DNA of 37,813 nt, from NCBI RefSeq assembly GCF_900168025.1, contig NZ_FUYN01000011.1, positions 1 to 37,813 on the forward strand, written 5' to 3'. Both the position numbers and the translations under genes were made by a program. Shown piece by piece: positions 25,713 through 36,055 of the stretch; position 1 is the stretch's first letter, and the number at the start of each line of letters is the position of its first letter. Source of the stretch: Acetoanaerobium noterae. Lineage in GTDB: Bacteria; Bacillota; Clostridia; Peptostreptococcales; Filifactoraceae. A model generated the notes under the pieces. The model made no database searches, had not been told where the DNA came from, and saw only the letters and a list, made by a program, of their open reading frames with translations.

Positions 25713-26764
25713 TAGTAAAAGTTTCTAAAGAGAAATTTTGGAATAATCAATATGGAATTGAAAGATGGCCAGAAATGATAAAAGATTTGCCTAATGAAAT
25801 TCCAGTTAAAGATAAAAATGCTATTGCTGAAACATACTTTAACATGAAAAGAGATGAAAAAGGAAGATTAAATGGTTCATATGAAGTTTATGGATTGTTT
25901 GATGGAGAGTTTAAAGATAATGTTTTGAAAATCACAGGATGTCATTTTATTGTTAAAGATTCAAATGGATATAAGTTAAGTGATGAAGCCATTCAACTTA
26001 AATTAACTTATATAGAAAGCAATGGATGGGAGATTGTTTTGATGGAGCAACTATTAAAATATTCTCCGAGAGTTAGAAGTATATTTTTTGCACTGATTAA
26101 TGGAGGAAAAATTCATTTTGAAAAAGGCTTTTTAAACAATATGTCGAAGGCTTATTTGGAGTATGATGGAGAATTATACCATATTTTTTATGACAAGAAT
26201 GATAAGGCCAATTTAAATACCTTGCTGAATGGATATCCTAGACATTCGGTAGGAGAGTTTTGGTTAAAAGAATACAACATATCTAGTGAAGAAGAAATTA
26301 AAATTGAAGGAATTAGTAATGAGGAGCCATCATTAAATTCTATCTCAAGCCATATAAAGATCCCCTTTATACTCATGGAATATTTACAATGGTTCAGGGA
26401 AACCGAAGTAGGGGTTTTTAAACTAGATAAATTAAAGATTAAGCAAGAAATTAGTAGTGATATATGGGAAAGTTTCTTAAACTTTGAATACTATGATGAA
26501 TTAGAGGTATTACAAGAAATTATTTATGAACACAAAGATTTTAGAGAATTCTTTCCAGTATCTATAGTGGGTAAAGAATTAAAAGAGAAAATTGATCCGG
26601 ATAATACCCTATTGATTGATAAGTGGATTGATCAGTATTTTATGACAGGTATTAAGGCCGGTAAGTTTAGAATTGTTGATAATGAAAGTGGGCAACCAAG
26701 ACACGGTAGAGGTCTCTTAGACAAACGGGATCATCAACTTATTAAATTACAAATCTTAAAGTAA
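25709..26764 (+). CDS. Unrecognised defence-operon protein (351 aa), coupled to the preceding gene
   Basis: No family recognised. Mixed alpha/beta, soluble, with an acidic middle and a C-terminal tail rich in basic residues and histidine (GQPRHGRGLLDKRDHQ). It starts inside the stop of the previous gene and has the same length (351 residues) by coincidence; the sequences are not visibly related. A subunit role in a multi-protein complex is the best guess. Confidence 0.6.
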   Translation: MIVKVSKEKFWNNQYGIERWPEMIKDLPNEIPVKDKNAIAETYFNMKRDEKGRLNGSYEVYGLFDGEFKDNVLKITGCHFIVKDSNGYKLSDEAIQLKLTYIESNGWEIVLMEQLLKYSPRVRSIFFALINGGKIHFEKGFLNNMSKAYLEYDGELYHIFYDKNDKANLNTLLNGYPRHSVGEFWLKEYNISSEEEIKIEGISNEEPSLNSISSHIKIPFILMEYLQWFRETEVGVFKLDKLKIKQEISSDIWESFLNFEYYDELEVLQEIIYEHKDFREFFPVSIVGKELKEKIDPDNTLLIDKWIDQYFMTGIKAGKFRIVDNESGQPRHGRGLLDKRDHQLIKLQILK

Positions 26765-26806
26765 AGTTTCTTATAAATATATATATGTTATGAGGAGGAG
26801 AAATTT

Positions 26807-29800
26807 ATGCCTATTTGGTCATATGATGGAACCAGTGAATTTCCACTTATGCAGCCATTGGTTGGACAGAATGAATTTTATAATATATTTAAGTCTTTCA
26901 CAAAGTCAATGAAAACAGCAGGTAAAGCAACTATATTCCCCCTGATTGCAGTTTGGGGTGTTGGTAAGTCCAGAAATGGGTTTGAAGTAGTGGCAGAGCC
27001 TATGGGACTAGATAAAGGTTGGATTCTAACAGAGGATGGGGAACAGAAAAATGTAAGAATATTTGAACCTAATTTTGCTGATAAAGTCTTACCTATTTAT
27101 ATTAGATATTCGCAAATGGCACATGATTATTTGATTGGGGATACATGGGTTGCGTTTGGGATTTATACTGCACTAAGTTACTTATCAAATGAGCCTGATG
27201 ACAGTATCCAAGGAAAGATTATCAAAGAATTACAGAACAATTTAGATCCTATGGGATTTGATAATGGTAAGTTAAAAAATATTTTAAATGCAGATGGTAT
27301 TGATATAGATGACTTGGTAAGTGATATATCTTTATTGGATAAAACAGTGAGAGCAGCTTTGGATTATATCAAAAAATTTCAAATAGAGCATTTATTAATT
27401 GTATGTGATGAATTAGAAACAGAAGGTGAGATCAGTAAATACGGAATCGAAAAAGATGAAGAAATCCGAAGAAAAGTAGATGGCAAGGCTATTAACATAT
27501 TAACGAAGGCAATAAAACATGAGGACCCAAGAAAGAAATATCCTGATGTATCATTTTTATTATTATGTTCTCCAGTGATAGGTGACTCAATACAAGACAT
27601 TGGGGCATTGGATAGAAGAACTGAACTATATGAAATGACACAAAATTCTTTTGCTGATATATCTGATTATATAGCATACTTACAATCTGAAGGGGTTGCT
27701 CCTAAATATCCAGATGGACTTATAGAGGCTGGATATACAATTGCTGGAGGGAACTTTGGATGGTTTAATGTAATTATGGCAAGTGTTGATGAGTACCTGA
27801 AAAATAACTCAAGTAGTGATGTTGGAGAAATATTTGAAAGTCTAATAAAATCGAGCAGTAGATTTCAGAAAAAACTTATTGATAAAGATTCTTTTGAATA
27901 TATAAAATGTGATGATCAATACCGTCATATCATAAAAAATGCACTGCTAAGGCAATTACCAGTCGTGAACTCCCAATATGCTGATAAGGAATTAAAAGCA
28001 TTATTAGACAGTAGGGCAGAAGATGGAGAGAGGTTATTTAAAGAATTCTTTATTGTAAAACTAAGAAAAGATGACTTAGCATCATTTTTAGTTTCAGTAG
28101 GATATAAGAGGGATACAGAAAGTGTGTTTATAAATGATTTGGGTAATAAGTTTGACCTGAATATTCTACTAAAAAGCCTTAAAACTTATTCCCTCAATGT
28201 TAAAGAGAATGAGTATATTGTAGGGGCAGATAAAGAGACATTTTTAGATCAGATAAGAACTTTATATCCAAAGGATGATGCAGAAGATGCTGCGAAATAT
28301 ATCTTTGAATATATTGATAATGAACTCAATAGAGAAAATAGACAAGTAGCAGAATATGTAGGACCAAACTTTGCTTATTTATACAGGTTAAATAAGAGAT
28401 ATAGAGTTGACAAGGGAGATTTTGGATATCTTTTAGATGCTGATGCTAATAAAAAAGCAGAAGAAAAAATTGAAGAAGTACGAAGAGATAAATTAAATGA
28501 AGTAAGGCGGATTCTGACAGGATCAGCAAGGGTGTTAGAAATAACTTATCCGTTGGAAGAGGCTTATTCAAATATTGACGGTGTGGATATTATAAGAACA
28601 AAGGTAAATGAAGGACCGTTTCTTGATATTCATCCAAACAATATTGTAGATATTATTTGGGGAAAAGAAGAGGATAAAGTTTTAAATGTTCTTGGTGATA
28701 GTAAATTGTTGAAAGATGGTGTCCATCCTATTTTCATAGTTTCTGACACTATATTAACAGATGAGTTTAAAAATAAAATCAAGAGAACTTTACCAGAGAT
28801 ATACAAGTGTATAATATTTATTAACATTACTAGAATGCATAAAGAAATATTAGAAATATTGTCTTTGGATAAAGAGATTATTGATTTTAGACCGGTTTCC
28901 AATAAGACAACTACGATCTTCCGAGAAAAGATATATAAGATTCGTGAGAATTTTAATTTGGCAGCACAATCATGGTTTGAAAGAATTGATAGTGAGGGTT
29001 GGATAATAAGACCTATAATTCAAAAGAAGCATGAAGACTCACAAATAGAATTAATGGCAAGGTCATACGCAACAATGCTTATAAACAATGCAACCTACGA
29101 GGAATTAGGAGAAAAAGACGAGATAAAGTTAAAAGAAGGAGAATTCTCTGATTTATCCAGTTATCTAAGGAATACTGCTATTGGAAAAGCACTTGAGAAT
29201 AAAGGATATAAGGATTTGAACCTATTCATCAAGGATCATGACACCTACGAGATAGGGATACCTACTTGCATGATCAATATATTGAAATTCATGGGTGAGA
29301 CAAAAAAATCAGAGTACGATTTTATCAAGAGTTTCTTCTTTAGTTGTGGCCAAAAAGTGAACTACAAAAAGATGTTAGATCAGTGGATTAAATTTTTGAT
29401 ATCTCTTAAATTAATATACTTAGAAGACGGGATGTATAGAAAGGTTACAAAATATAAATTAGAGACAAAACTTAATGAGGCAGAAGCATGGCTATCAGAT
29501 GATTGTATAAGAGAAATCGAAAACATGAAGAAATTAATTGACGGTGGTTACCTAACTATCCTTAATGGACAGTTATTGGAATACAAAGAGAAGTATACTG
29601 ATGTTTCTAAGAATTTAATTGAAGAGATAGACCTGAATTTATTACTAAACATGAATGAGGACACAGTTGCTAACTGGTCTGATACATTAGGAAAAATTGA
29701 TAAACTTTATGAATTATGCAATCAAGTATATGATAAGGAAAAATATGAATCTATTACATCATATAATCAAACAGTTGTTAAAGGGCTTAATATATCAGAT

Positions 29801-30859
29801 ACAAATACATCTCTATGGTATAGAGTAAAGCACATAAAGTTATTCCTTGAATTTGTAGGAAAGTTGAAAAATGTTGCATCAAAAATGACGAGAGAAAAAA
29901 TAGAAGAACTAAAGAATCACAGCACATATGAAGGACACACTTTGCCTCTATCTCCAATCACAAACATACTAGATAGATGTGCTAGAGAGTTAGAATATGC
30001 AACTGATTATAAGGAGTTGGAGAAATCTACATTACCTACTATGGTAAATATATCTGATAGTTTGGCATATAGACTCTCTATGGGTAACTATATTGGGGCA
30101 ATAGAAAGAATAGAAGATATTTTGAATGAAGTAGGTATTGATGCAAGTGATGAAGAGAATCTAAAGTGGAGTGATAAAGGGGTTATAGGAATATACAAAA
30201 CTATTTTTGAAAAATACAAAGAGATAATAGATACTTATGAAAATGAACTAGAAAAAGCGAAACACTGGGTAAATTATTTTAATGACTCACCATCATCAGT
30301 TAAAGCATTTCCTGACATTAAAAACTTAAAGACCTACGCAGACAGGTTAGAGATTTTTGTTGATGCTGGGCTTGAGCAAGGCGTAGATGAAAAAGAACAA
30401 GAACTTATGAAAAAGCCTAAAGAATTCTTAAAATATCTTGAAGAGGCTATTAAAGACATGGCTGGTTATGCAGATTTAATCTCATCACACAAAAAGAATG
30501 TAATGGAGAAAGCCAAATATGAAAGAAGTATGATGTTTGATGATAACCTTATAAAAGTTATGGATAAGATTAGAAAAAGTGTAGGGAAAAAAGTAGTTTC
30601 AATTAGCATTGATAGACAATTGTATCCAACTGAAGATAAATACTCTGAAACATTAAAAAATGTTCAAAGTCGATTAAAGGAGTTTAGAGACGAAGGAGAA
30701 AAGTTCTTTATAGAGTCTCCGATTGCTAAAAAAACAACATTTGATTTCTTTAAAACTGTTGTTATAAAAGAAGGGGATATAGATTGGTCCCAACATACAG
30801 AAGAACAGAAAGAGTTGGAAGGACTAAAATTAGTTAAGTCTACTGTGAAGGTGTTGTAA
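26807..30859 (+). CDS. Giant P-loop ATPase (1350 aa), BrxC/PglY-like in layout
   Basis: An N-terminal nucleotide-binding domain carries a Walker A-like AVWGVGKS (K54, S55; the first glycine is alanine) and a Walker B LLIVCDE (D201-E202). After it come about 1100 residues of largely helical sequence, including charged coiled-coil segments (about 530-570 and 1180-1290). Size, the N-terminal AAA-type ATPase and the methylase context match the large BrxC/PglY ATPases of BREX and related defence systems. That is a resemblance in layout, not a proven homology. AGGAGGAG ribosome site. It probably acts as the central sensor or motor of the complex. Confidence 0.72.
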   Translation: MPIWSYDGTSEFPLMQPLVGQNEFYNIFKSFTKSMKTAGKATIFPLIAVWGVGKSRNGFEVVAEPMGLDKGWILTEDGEQKNVRIFEPNFADKVLPIYIRYSQMAHDYLIGDTWVAFGIYTALSYLSNEPDDSIQGKIIKELQNNLDPMGFDNGKLKNILNADGIDIDDLVSDISLLDKTVRAALDYIKKFQIEHLLIVCDELETEGEISKYGIEKDEEIRRKVDGKAINILTKAIKHEDPRKKYPDVSFLLLCSPVIGDSIQDIGALDRRTELYEMTQNSFADISDYIAYLQSEGVAPKYPDGLIEAGYTIAGGNFGWFNVIMASVDEYLKNNSSSDVGEIFESLIKSSSRFQKKLIDKDSFEYIKCDDQYRHIIKNALLRQLPVVNSQYADKELKALLDSRAEDGERLFKEFFIVKLRKDDLASFLVSVGYKRDTESVFINDLGNKFDLNILLKSLKTYSLNVKENEYIVGADKETFLDQIRTLYPKDDAEDAAKYIFEYIDNELNRENRQVAEYVGPNFAYLYRLNKRYRVDKGDFGYLLDADANKKAEEKIEEVRRDKLNEVRRILTGSARVLEITYPLEEAYSNIDGVDIIRTKVNEGPFLDIHPNNIVDIIWGKEEDKVLNVLGDSKLLKDGVHPIFIVSDTILTDEFKNKIKRTLPEIYKCIIFINITRMHKEILEILSLDKEIIDFRPVSNKTTTIFREKIYKIRENFNLAAQSWFERIDSEGWIIRPIIQKKHEDSQIELMARSYATMLINNATYEELGEKDEIKLKEGEFSDLSSYLRNTAIGKALENKGYKDLNLFIKDHDTYEIGIPTCMINILKFMGETKKSEYDFIKSFFFSCGQKVNYKKMLDQWIKFLISLKLIYLEDGMYRKVTKYKLETKLNEAEAWLSDDCIREIENMKKLIDGGYLTILNGQLLEYKEKYTDVSKNLIEEIDLNLLLNMNEDTVANWSDTLGKIDKLYELCNQVYDKEKYESITSYNQTVVKGLNISDTNTSLWYRVKHIKLFLEFVGKLKNVASKMTREKIEELKNHSTYEGHTLPLSPITNILDRCARELEYATDYKELEKSTLPTMVNISDSLAYRLSMGNYIGAIERIEDILNEVGIDASDEENLKWSDKGVIGIYKTIFEKYKEIIDTYENELEKAKHWVNYFNDSPSSVKAFPDIKNLKTYADRLEIFVDAGLEQGVDEKEQELMKKPKEFLKYLEEAIKDMAGYADLISSHKKNVMEKAKYERSMMFDDNLIKVMDKIRKSVGKKVVSISIDRQLYPTEDKYSETLKNVQSRLKEFRDEGEKFFIESPIAKKTTFDFFKTVVIKEGDIDWSQHTEEQKELEGLKLVKSTVKVL

Positions 30860-30860
30860 T

Positions 30861-31664
30861 ATGATTTATATTTTAGAAGAGTTTAAAAAAAGAACAGAAT
30901 ATAAAATTCTAAGCAACTTCATATCTACAACTGAATTATCATTGGGTGAACTAGGCCAAGGGTGCCTAGTCTTACCCGGCTATGTTTTAAATAAAATGAG
31001 CAAACAAGATATTCTTAGGATAGAGAGTTGGTTGGAAAACCGTAATAATCAACTTATTCTGTTACCGTCTTGGATTGAAATTAAACTGGACAAAATATTT
31101 CAATTAAGTGTAGGGGTAAGTATCACTAAAGTAGAACAAAGAGAATACAAAGGCTTACCAGTGGAATACAAAATAGAAGGCCACTCTAAGGATGTAATTT
31201 ACCTTATGGATGGAGATGTACTAGGAATAAATATAAGAAAGAATACTGGTATGGGAGTAATAACAATCGTAACTTTGCCTTTATTAGATTATAGATTAAC
31301 TGAAAAAGTAGATATAATGCAGGAACTATTTCTTAAACTACTTATTCCTACAGCCTCAAAACCAATAGATGAGAAACCTAAAGAAAAAGAGCCTTTTCAG
31401 TTAAATAATGTCCATACACACTTAATTATTCTTAAAGCAGCAGGGATTCAACTAGAAAACTGTATAGAAGAGGTAAATAAATATTTTAACTATGATGTTT
31501 TAAAAGACGAATTAACTAAATATACAGATGAACTTGTTCAGAATCATTACATAGAGAATGATAAATTAACTCAAAGGGCATTTGATTGCATTGAAAATAA
31601 GAAGTTAAAGTCTTTTATAAGAGTTATTAAAGAAAGAAGGGATAAAGAAAATGAGTGGGAATAA
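30861..31664 (+). CDS. Unrecognised protein with a glutamine-amidotransferase-like N-terminal fold
   Basis: 267 residues. Residues about 30-75 (GCLVLPGYVLNKMSKQDILRIESW...) and about 120-160 (VIYLMDGDVLG...GMGVITIVTLPLLDYRL) have the strand/helix rhythm of DUF4350/GATase1-like domains, which lack catalytic residues in many defence proteins. The C-terminal 80 residues look like a winged helix. One base after the ATPase stop and overlapping the next gene by 14 bases, so it is tightly coupled to both. The fold guess is tentative. Confidence 0.5.
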   Translation: MIYILEEFKKRTEYKILSNFISTTELSLGELGQGCLVLPGYVLNKMSKQDILRIESWLENRNNQLILLPSWIEIKLDKIFQLSVGVSITKVEQREYKGLPVEYKIEGHSKDVIYLMDGDVLGINIRKNTGMGVITIVTLPLLDYRLTEKVDIMQELFLKLLIPTASKPIDEKPKEKEPFQLNNVHTHLIILKAAGIQLENCIEEVNKYFNYDVLKDELTKYTDELVQNHYIENDKLTQRAFDCIENKKLKSFIRVIKERRDKENEWE

Positions 31665-32805
31665 AAGTACGCCCATATCCCAAAGTATAGTAGCCAACAT
31701 TCAATTAGGGCTACCTGCTACTGTTTCTAAATTATCATCAAAAATGCGATTTATTGATAAGATAGCACCTATATTAAAAGAGGGCGGAGTAATAAGAGAC
31801 ATTGACCTAATTGATCCACTTACAATTAAGGCATCAGGTATAGCCACGGTAAATAAAACAACAGAAGCATTTGGTGGCATGTTATATGTAGCAGGTGCAG
31901 TAAGACAAGATATTTTAATTGATAGAAATTCTATTTATGAAACTAAGCAAGATAGTATAGTTGATGTAGATGAAATAGATGACTTAGATGCAACGAAGAA
32001 GTTAAAATTTATAGACATTATAAACGCCTATAAATTACTAGAAGATATCTTTAACAATGATGATAGACCAGACCTAGTAATTGTTGATACACCTTTAATG
32101 CTAGAGAGAGCAGATTCTCCACTTTCTGATAGGATTGATGTCATCAATCTTTATGAAAGATGTAAGAAAACAATTGAGAACTTTTGGCATCAAAATAAAG
32201 ATAAGATATATCCTTTTAGTGAATATGGTGTTAAGATAGCCTCTGTCGGTAACAAAAGATTTGGGGCAGTTGTCTTTGCACTATCAGATGAAAATATCCA
32301 ATATGTTAATGATAAAATCAATGATGAAGTTGTTGGTAAAATAAATATTCATATGAATAAATTAAAAGATGTAGGCATTAAGAGATTACTAAAGGGCGTA
32401 TTGGTCAAAAGAACCAGAACCGCTGCATTCCAGTTTGATGGAATAAATAAGGACAATAGATTAGAGCCTGAAGTATTAAGGAGTATGGGTCTTACAGGAA
32501 TGCATATAAAGGCAGGAACTTATACTCCCCCATTATTAGTAGAGGTTATGGGAGGAGTAAAAGATTGGGATACCCAAAAACTCGATCAGTTAGCAGCAGA
32601 GATCATTTCCCTGACAACTTTTGATCAGAAAAAAGCATTACCAATATCTTTATGGTATGCAAAGTATGCATTGAAACCGTTAGAGGCACAGGATAATGGG
32701 CAGAACGCATTACTTAAAGTATATAAAGGTCAGGTAAGACATATGCTTCAGAGCCAAGATTTAGAAAAGGTTTGGAAAGAAGACTTTGACGCTTTTGAAG
32801 AATAG
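31651..32805 (+). CDS. NurA-like nuclease candidate
   Basis: 384 residues. A hydrophobic strand ending in aspartate (DLVIVDTPLML, D146), a following charged helical segment, a VKIASVGNKRFG strand (about 194-205) and a C-terminal ALPISLWYAKYALKP block fit the NurA pattern (DG.L, V.IVK and LP..L..AH-like motifs). NurA nucleases work with HerA translocases, and a HerA-like gene lies two genes downstream. The usual DG is DT here and the terminal His is Lys, so activity is uncertain. Call by pattern and context only. Confidence 0.45.
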   Translation: MSGNKSTPISQSIVANIQLGLPATVSKLSSKMRFIDKIAPILKEGGVIRDIDLIDPLTIKASGIATVNKTTEAFGGMLYVAGAVRQDILIDRNSIYETKQDSIVDVDEIDDLDATKKLKFIDIINAYKLLEDIFNNDDRPDLVIVDTPLMLERADSPLSDRIDVINLYERCKKTIENFWHQNKDKIYPFSEYGVKIASVGNKRFGAVVFALSDENIQYVNDKINDEVVGKINIHMNKLKDVGIKRLLKGVLVKRTRTAAFQFDGINKDNRLEPEVLRSMGLTGMHIKAGTYTPPLLVEVMGGVKDWDTQKLDQLAAEIISLTTFDQKKALPISLWYAKYALKPLEAQDNGQNALLKVYKGQVRHMLQSQDLEKVWKEDFDAFEE

Positions 32806-32831
32806 TAGATTTAAAAAAAGGGGGGGAGATT

Positions 32832-33698
32832 ATGAAGGAACAGCAAATTAGAAGATATAATTGGGTTGATGTAAGAGAATATGCTAGAGAAATATTCTGG
32901 AACTATGATTATGAATTGTCTTGGGCAGAAGATATGTGGAATATTTTAATGTTTAATTCGCCAGTGGATAGTTCGGTAGTAGCAACATCAAGACTTGTAG
33001 ATGAGGATGTAGGTGATATATTAATATGGCTAACTGCCATGTATGATTTATATTTCGATTATAAGGTTCATATTGATCATGAAAGTGTAACAGATGAAAG
33101 AATTGATGAGTTTTTATATCGTATAGATTATTGGGAAAGGTATGTGTACAGATATCTGTATGATAAGATACACAATGATGATTTGACATTTGAAAGTTTA
33201 GAATATGAGCCAAGCGATTTCGATAACAATGAAGACTATGAGGAATATGTTGAGGAACAATTATCTTCATTTAATTCAGAATCTCCTTCTTATGAAGTCT
33301 TAAATTCTGAAATTGAGGTTAGAAGAGATTACATAGTTGATAAAATCGAAAAATATTTTAAGGAATCATTTTGTATACTGAAATTTATGGCAGGATACCA
33401 CTACTGTGAGAAGTATCTTAAACATGAAGATAAGGTAAAACAAATAAACAAAGACTTTAGTAATGGAATACAGGTAATACAAAGTAAGATTGACCAAGCC
33501 AGTGATAGAGAGGAAACTTATAAACTTGAAGAAGAGAAAAGAGTTCTTGAGAACGAGTGGGAAGAACAACTAGAAGAACTCGAGAGTGATCTTCCTATAT
33601 CACTTAGGGGACTAGAAATAATAAGTTTTGAAGATGCACTAATTGGAGATATACCTTATACATATAACTGGATTGAATCTGGAATGTATCGCCTATAG
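32832..33698 (+). CDS. Highly acidic unrecognised protein (288 aa)
   Basis: No family recognised. Very rich in Asp, Glu and Tyr/Trp, with acidic clusters (FDNNEDYEEYVEEQL near 135-149) and a predicted coiled coil at about 205-260. Strong AAAGGGGGGGAG ribosome site. The acidity raises the idea of a DNA-mimic or nuclease inhibitor protecting the host. It could equally be a structural linker between the NurA-like and HerA-like subunits. Confidence 0.55.
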   Translation: MKEQQIRRYNWVDVREYAREIFWNYDYELSWAEDMWNILMFNSPVDSSVVATSRLVDEDVGDILIWLTAMYDLYFDYKVHIDHESVTDERIDEFLYRIDYWERYVYRYLYDKIHNDDLTFESLEYEPSDFDNNEDYEEYVEEQLSSFNSESPSYEVLNSEIEVRRDYIVDKIEKYFKESFCILKFMAGYHYCEKYLKHEDKVKQINKDFSNGIQVIQSKIDQASDREETYKLEEEKRVLENEWEEQLEELESDLPISLRGLEIISFEDALIGDIPYTYNWIESGMYRL

Positions 33699-33718
33699 GG
33701 GATGGAGGGATGTTTAAC

Positions 33719-35401
33719 ATGGATAAATATATAGGGAAATTAATAGGAAATACTGGAGACCCTAGTAATATTAAGATAGCCTTAGAGAATAGTTTTTCTG
33801 CCAAACGAGGTGAATTTGTAAAAATAAAGCATACAGAAACTGAAGAAGAAGGCGAGATTTATGTATTAGGAAGAATCGTGGCAGTTTCCAGAAGTAATAT
33901 ACTTTATAATTCAAACATGGGTGATGGTTTAACAGAGTTAGAGATTTTACCCGGAGCATCAATTACAGGTGAAACTCTATATGGAACGATACAACTTGTA
34001 GGTTATAGAGATAGTTTAGGAAGAATTAAAATACCAAGGAGACCACTAAATCCGGGGGAAAAGGTATTTGGAGTTGATTATGAGTTTTTGGCTAAGTTTT
34101 ATAAGTTTGATGAAAATACGAGTATAAACATTGGAAATCTAATTGGTTATGAAAAGGGAGAAAATATAGTCCCAGTATATCTTGATGTAAATAAACTTGT
34201 AACAGAACACCTTGCTGTACTTGCTATGACTGGTTCAGGAAAATCCTATACAGTAGGAAGAGTAATCGAAAAATTAGTTGCCGAGATGAATGGTACAGTA
34301 GTTGTTTTTGATGTACATGGAGAATATGGGAAAGCCTTTAATAAGGGAAACATTCATTTCAATGATAATTTAAAAGATATTGAAGACCCTGAAGAACTTA
34401 ATAGTATAAAGAAAATACAAGAAACTTTACAAAAATTGCTACAAGCAGGTGGAGGAATAAAAGTATATACACCTCAAATGGATTCTTTTGATTATAAGTA
34501 TTCCAGTAAAAACATCCATCTATCACTCCAGTTTGATAGATTTGATATGGATGATTTATCATCTGTATTACCGGGATTAACTGAACCACAGCAGAGGGTC
34601 ATTGATGTGGCAATAAGATACTGGAAGACTAAATATGATAAAGGTTATAGAGATATTCAGGATCTAATTTATTTATTAACAGATAGTGGGCTGGAAGAAT
34701 TAAAGCATTGGGACAAACTAACGGAGGGTGAAGCTAATGCTTTAAATAACAGAAGTGCAGCAGTAGTATCAATGAAGTTAAGCAGAATGATTAATGAAGC
34801 AAGAAGTTTTTACACAAGAGCCAAAGGAGAACCGACTGATATTTATAAAATGATAGGTGAAAAAGGAAATAGAGTAGGGCGTTTAGTAATAGTAGATCTT
34901 CAGGGATTATCTGATGATGCTAAACAAATTATTACTGCTTTAATATCAAGTGAAATAATGAGAGCAGCAGCGGATAAAGAAAGACAGACCAGACCAGCGT
35001 TTCTAGTATATGAAGAAGGACATAACTTTGCACCTGCGGGTATGCCGTGTATTTCTAAGAAAATTATTAAGAAAATAGCAGCCGAGGGTAGAAAGTTTGG
35101 AGTCGGATTTTCAATTATATCACAAAGACCATCAAAGTTAGACCCTGATGTTACTTCACAATGCAACACTATTATAACTATGAGACTAAAAAATCCTGAT
35201 GATCAACGATTTATTGCAAAAACATCAGACATGTTCTCAAAGTCTGATATTGAGGAATTACCATCTTTATCTACTGGGGAAGCCTTAATTTGCGGTAGGT
35301 CTATTCCTGCTCCTTTATTAGTTAAGATAGGAACTAAGGCATTACTACATGGAGGAGAGTCGCCGCAAGTAATTGTTGAATGGGGTAGTTTCAATGGTTA
35401 A
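33719..35401 (+). CDS. HerA-like ATPase/DNA translocase
   Basis: 560 residues. An N-terminal beta-barrel (HAS-barrel-like, about 1-115) is followed by a RecA-like HerA/FtsK ATPase core: Walker A MTGSGKSY (K175), FDVHGEY after the next strand, Walker B LVYEEGHNF (E432-E433), and a sensor region ISQRPSKLDPDV. HerA proteins form hexamers that pump double-stranded DNA into a partner nuclease. ATG 33719 is preferred over 33710, which sits one base from the GGAGG site. Partners here would be the NurA-like and PD-(D/E)XK-like proteins beside it. Confidence 0.9.
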   Translation: MDKYIGKLIGNTGDPSNIKIALENSFSAKRGEFVKIKHTETEEEGEIYVLGRIVAVSRSNILYNSNMGDGLTELEILPGASITGETLYGTIQLVGYRDSLGRIKIPRRPLNPGEKVFGVDYEFLAKFYKFDENTSINIGNLIGYEKGENIVPVYLDVNKLVTEHLAVLAMTGSGKSYTVGRVIEKLVAEMNGTVVVFDVHGEYGKAFNKGNIHFNDNLKDIEDPEELNSIKKIQETLQKLLQAGGGIKVYTPQMDSFDYKYSSKNIHLSLQFDRFDMDDLSSVLPGLTEPQQRVIDVAIRYWKTKYDKGYRDIQDLIYLLTDSGLEELKHWDKLTEGEANALNNRSAAVVSMKLSRMINEARSFYTRAKGEPTDIYKMIGEKGNRVGRLVIVDLQGLSDDAKQIITALISSEIMRAAADKERQTRPAFLVYEEGHNFAPAGMPCISKKIIKKIAAEGRKFGVGFSIISQRPSKLDPDVTSQCNTIITMRLKNPDDQRFIAKTSDMFSKSDIEELPSLSTGEALICGRSIPAPLLVKIGTKALLHGGESPQVIVEWGSFNG

Positions 35402-36050
35402 TAAAGACATTGAGAGTTTCATTAGAGAAGAATTTAAAACGGGTATTGTAAGGGAAAAACTATTTCCTATGATGACTAAGTTTGGAGTGAGAGATTATTC
35501 TGAAACTGTTCATTCTTTAGGATTAAATTATATTACAGCAATTGGTAGGGAATTTAATGAAGTAGTTTCTCTTTCGGAATATCCGGTATATCCTCATGTT
35601 GCTATTAAGGGCTATAATGAATTCAAAATAGCAGAAAATAACGAAGTGTATGGAGTATCGAAAGCAAATATAATTAGTCAAGTGAGACCGGACTCTGTTT
35701 GGTTTGATAAATTTGAGAATACTCCAGTATTAATATGTGAGTTTGAAAGGTATGAAAACAACAGAAGAAAAGACAAGATGCTTAAAGAAAAAATTCAAAA
35801 CTTATTAGTAGCATATCACCAGTTAGGCTCTAATGTACCCTATATTCTATTTGTATATTGGAGTTATTCAGGTATTGCAGCAGAAGGCATCTCGGAATAC
35901 ATTTCTATATTAGATGATGGATTTAAAACATCAGATGGCAAAAATGTTGCAGGTATTAATAGTAGAAGAACTAAATATTTAGTGTATCATGCTATTGCAA
36001 AAGGAAATAAAGAAAATCTTACAATAAATCAATGGGTTTCAATAAGGTGA
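35394..36050 (+). CDS. PD-(D/E)XK-like nuclease candidate
   Basis: 218 residues. The core RPDSVWF (D100), a strand PVLICEFER (E116, E118), then a basic helix KDKMLKEKIQNLLVAYHQL matches the D...(D/E)X(K/E)...helix arrangement of restriction-like nucleases, with Glu in place of Lys in the last catalytic position. A TTG at 35373 is also in frame, but ATG 35394 gives the smaller overlap (8 bases) with the HerA-like gene; neither has a strong ribosome site. Probably the DNA-cutting or DNA-binding partner of HerA. Confidence 0.6.
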   Translation: MVNKDIESFIREEFKTGIVREKLFPMMTKFGVRDYSETVHSLGLNYITAIGREFNEVVSLSEYPVYPHVAIKGYNEFKIAENNEVYGVSKANIISQVRPDSVWFDKFENTPVLICEFERYENNRRKDKMLKEKIQNLLVAYHQLGSNVPYILFVYWSYSGIAAEGISEYISILDDGFKTSDGKNVAGINSRRTKYLVYHAIAKGNKENLTINQWVSIR

Positions 36051-36055
36051 TTTTT

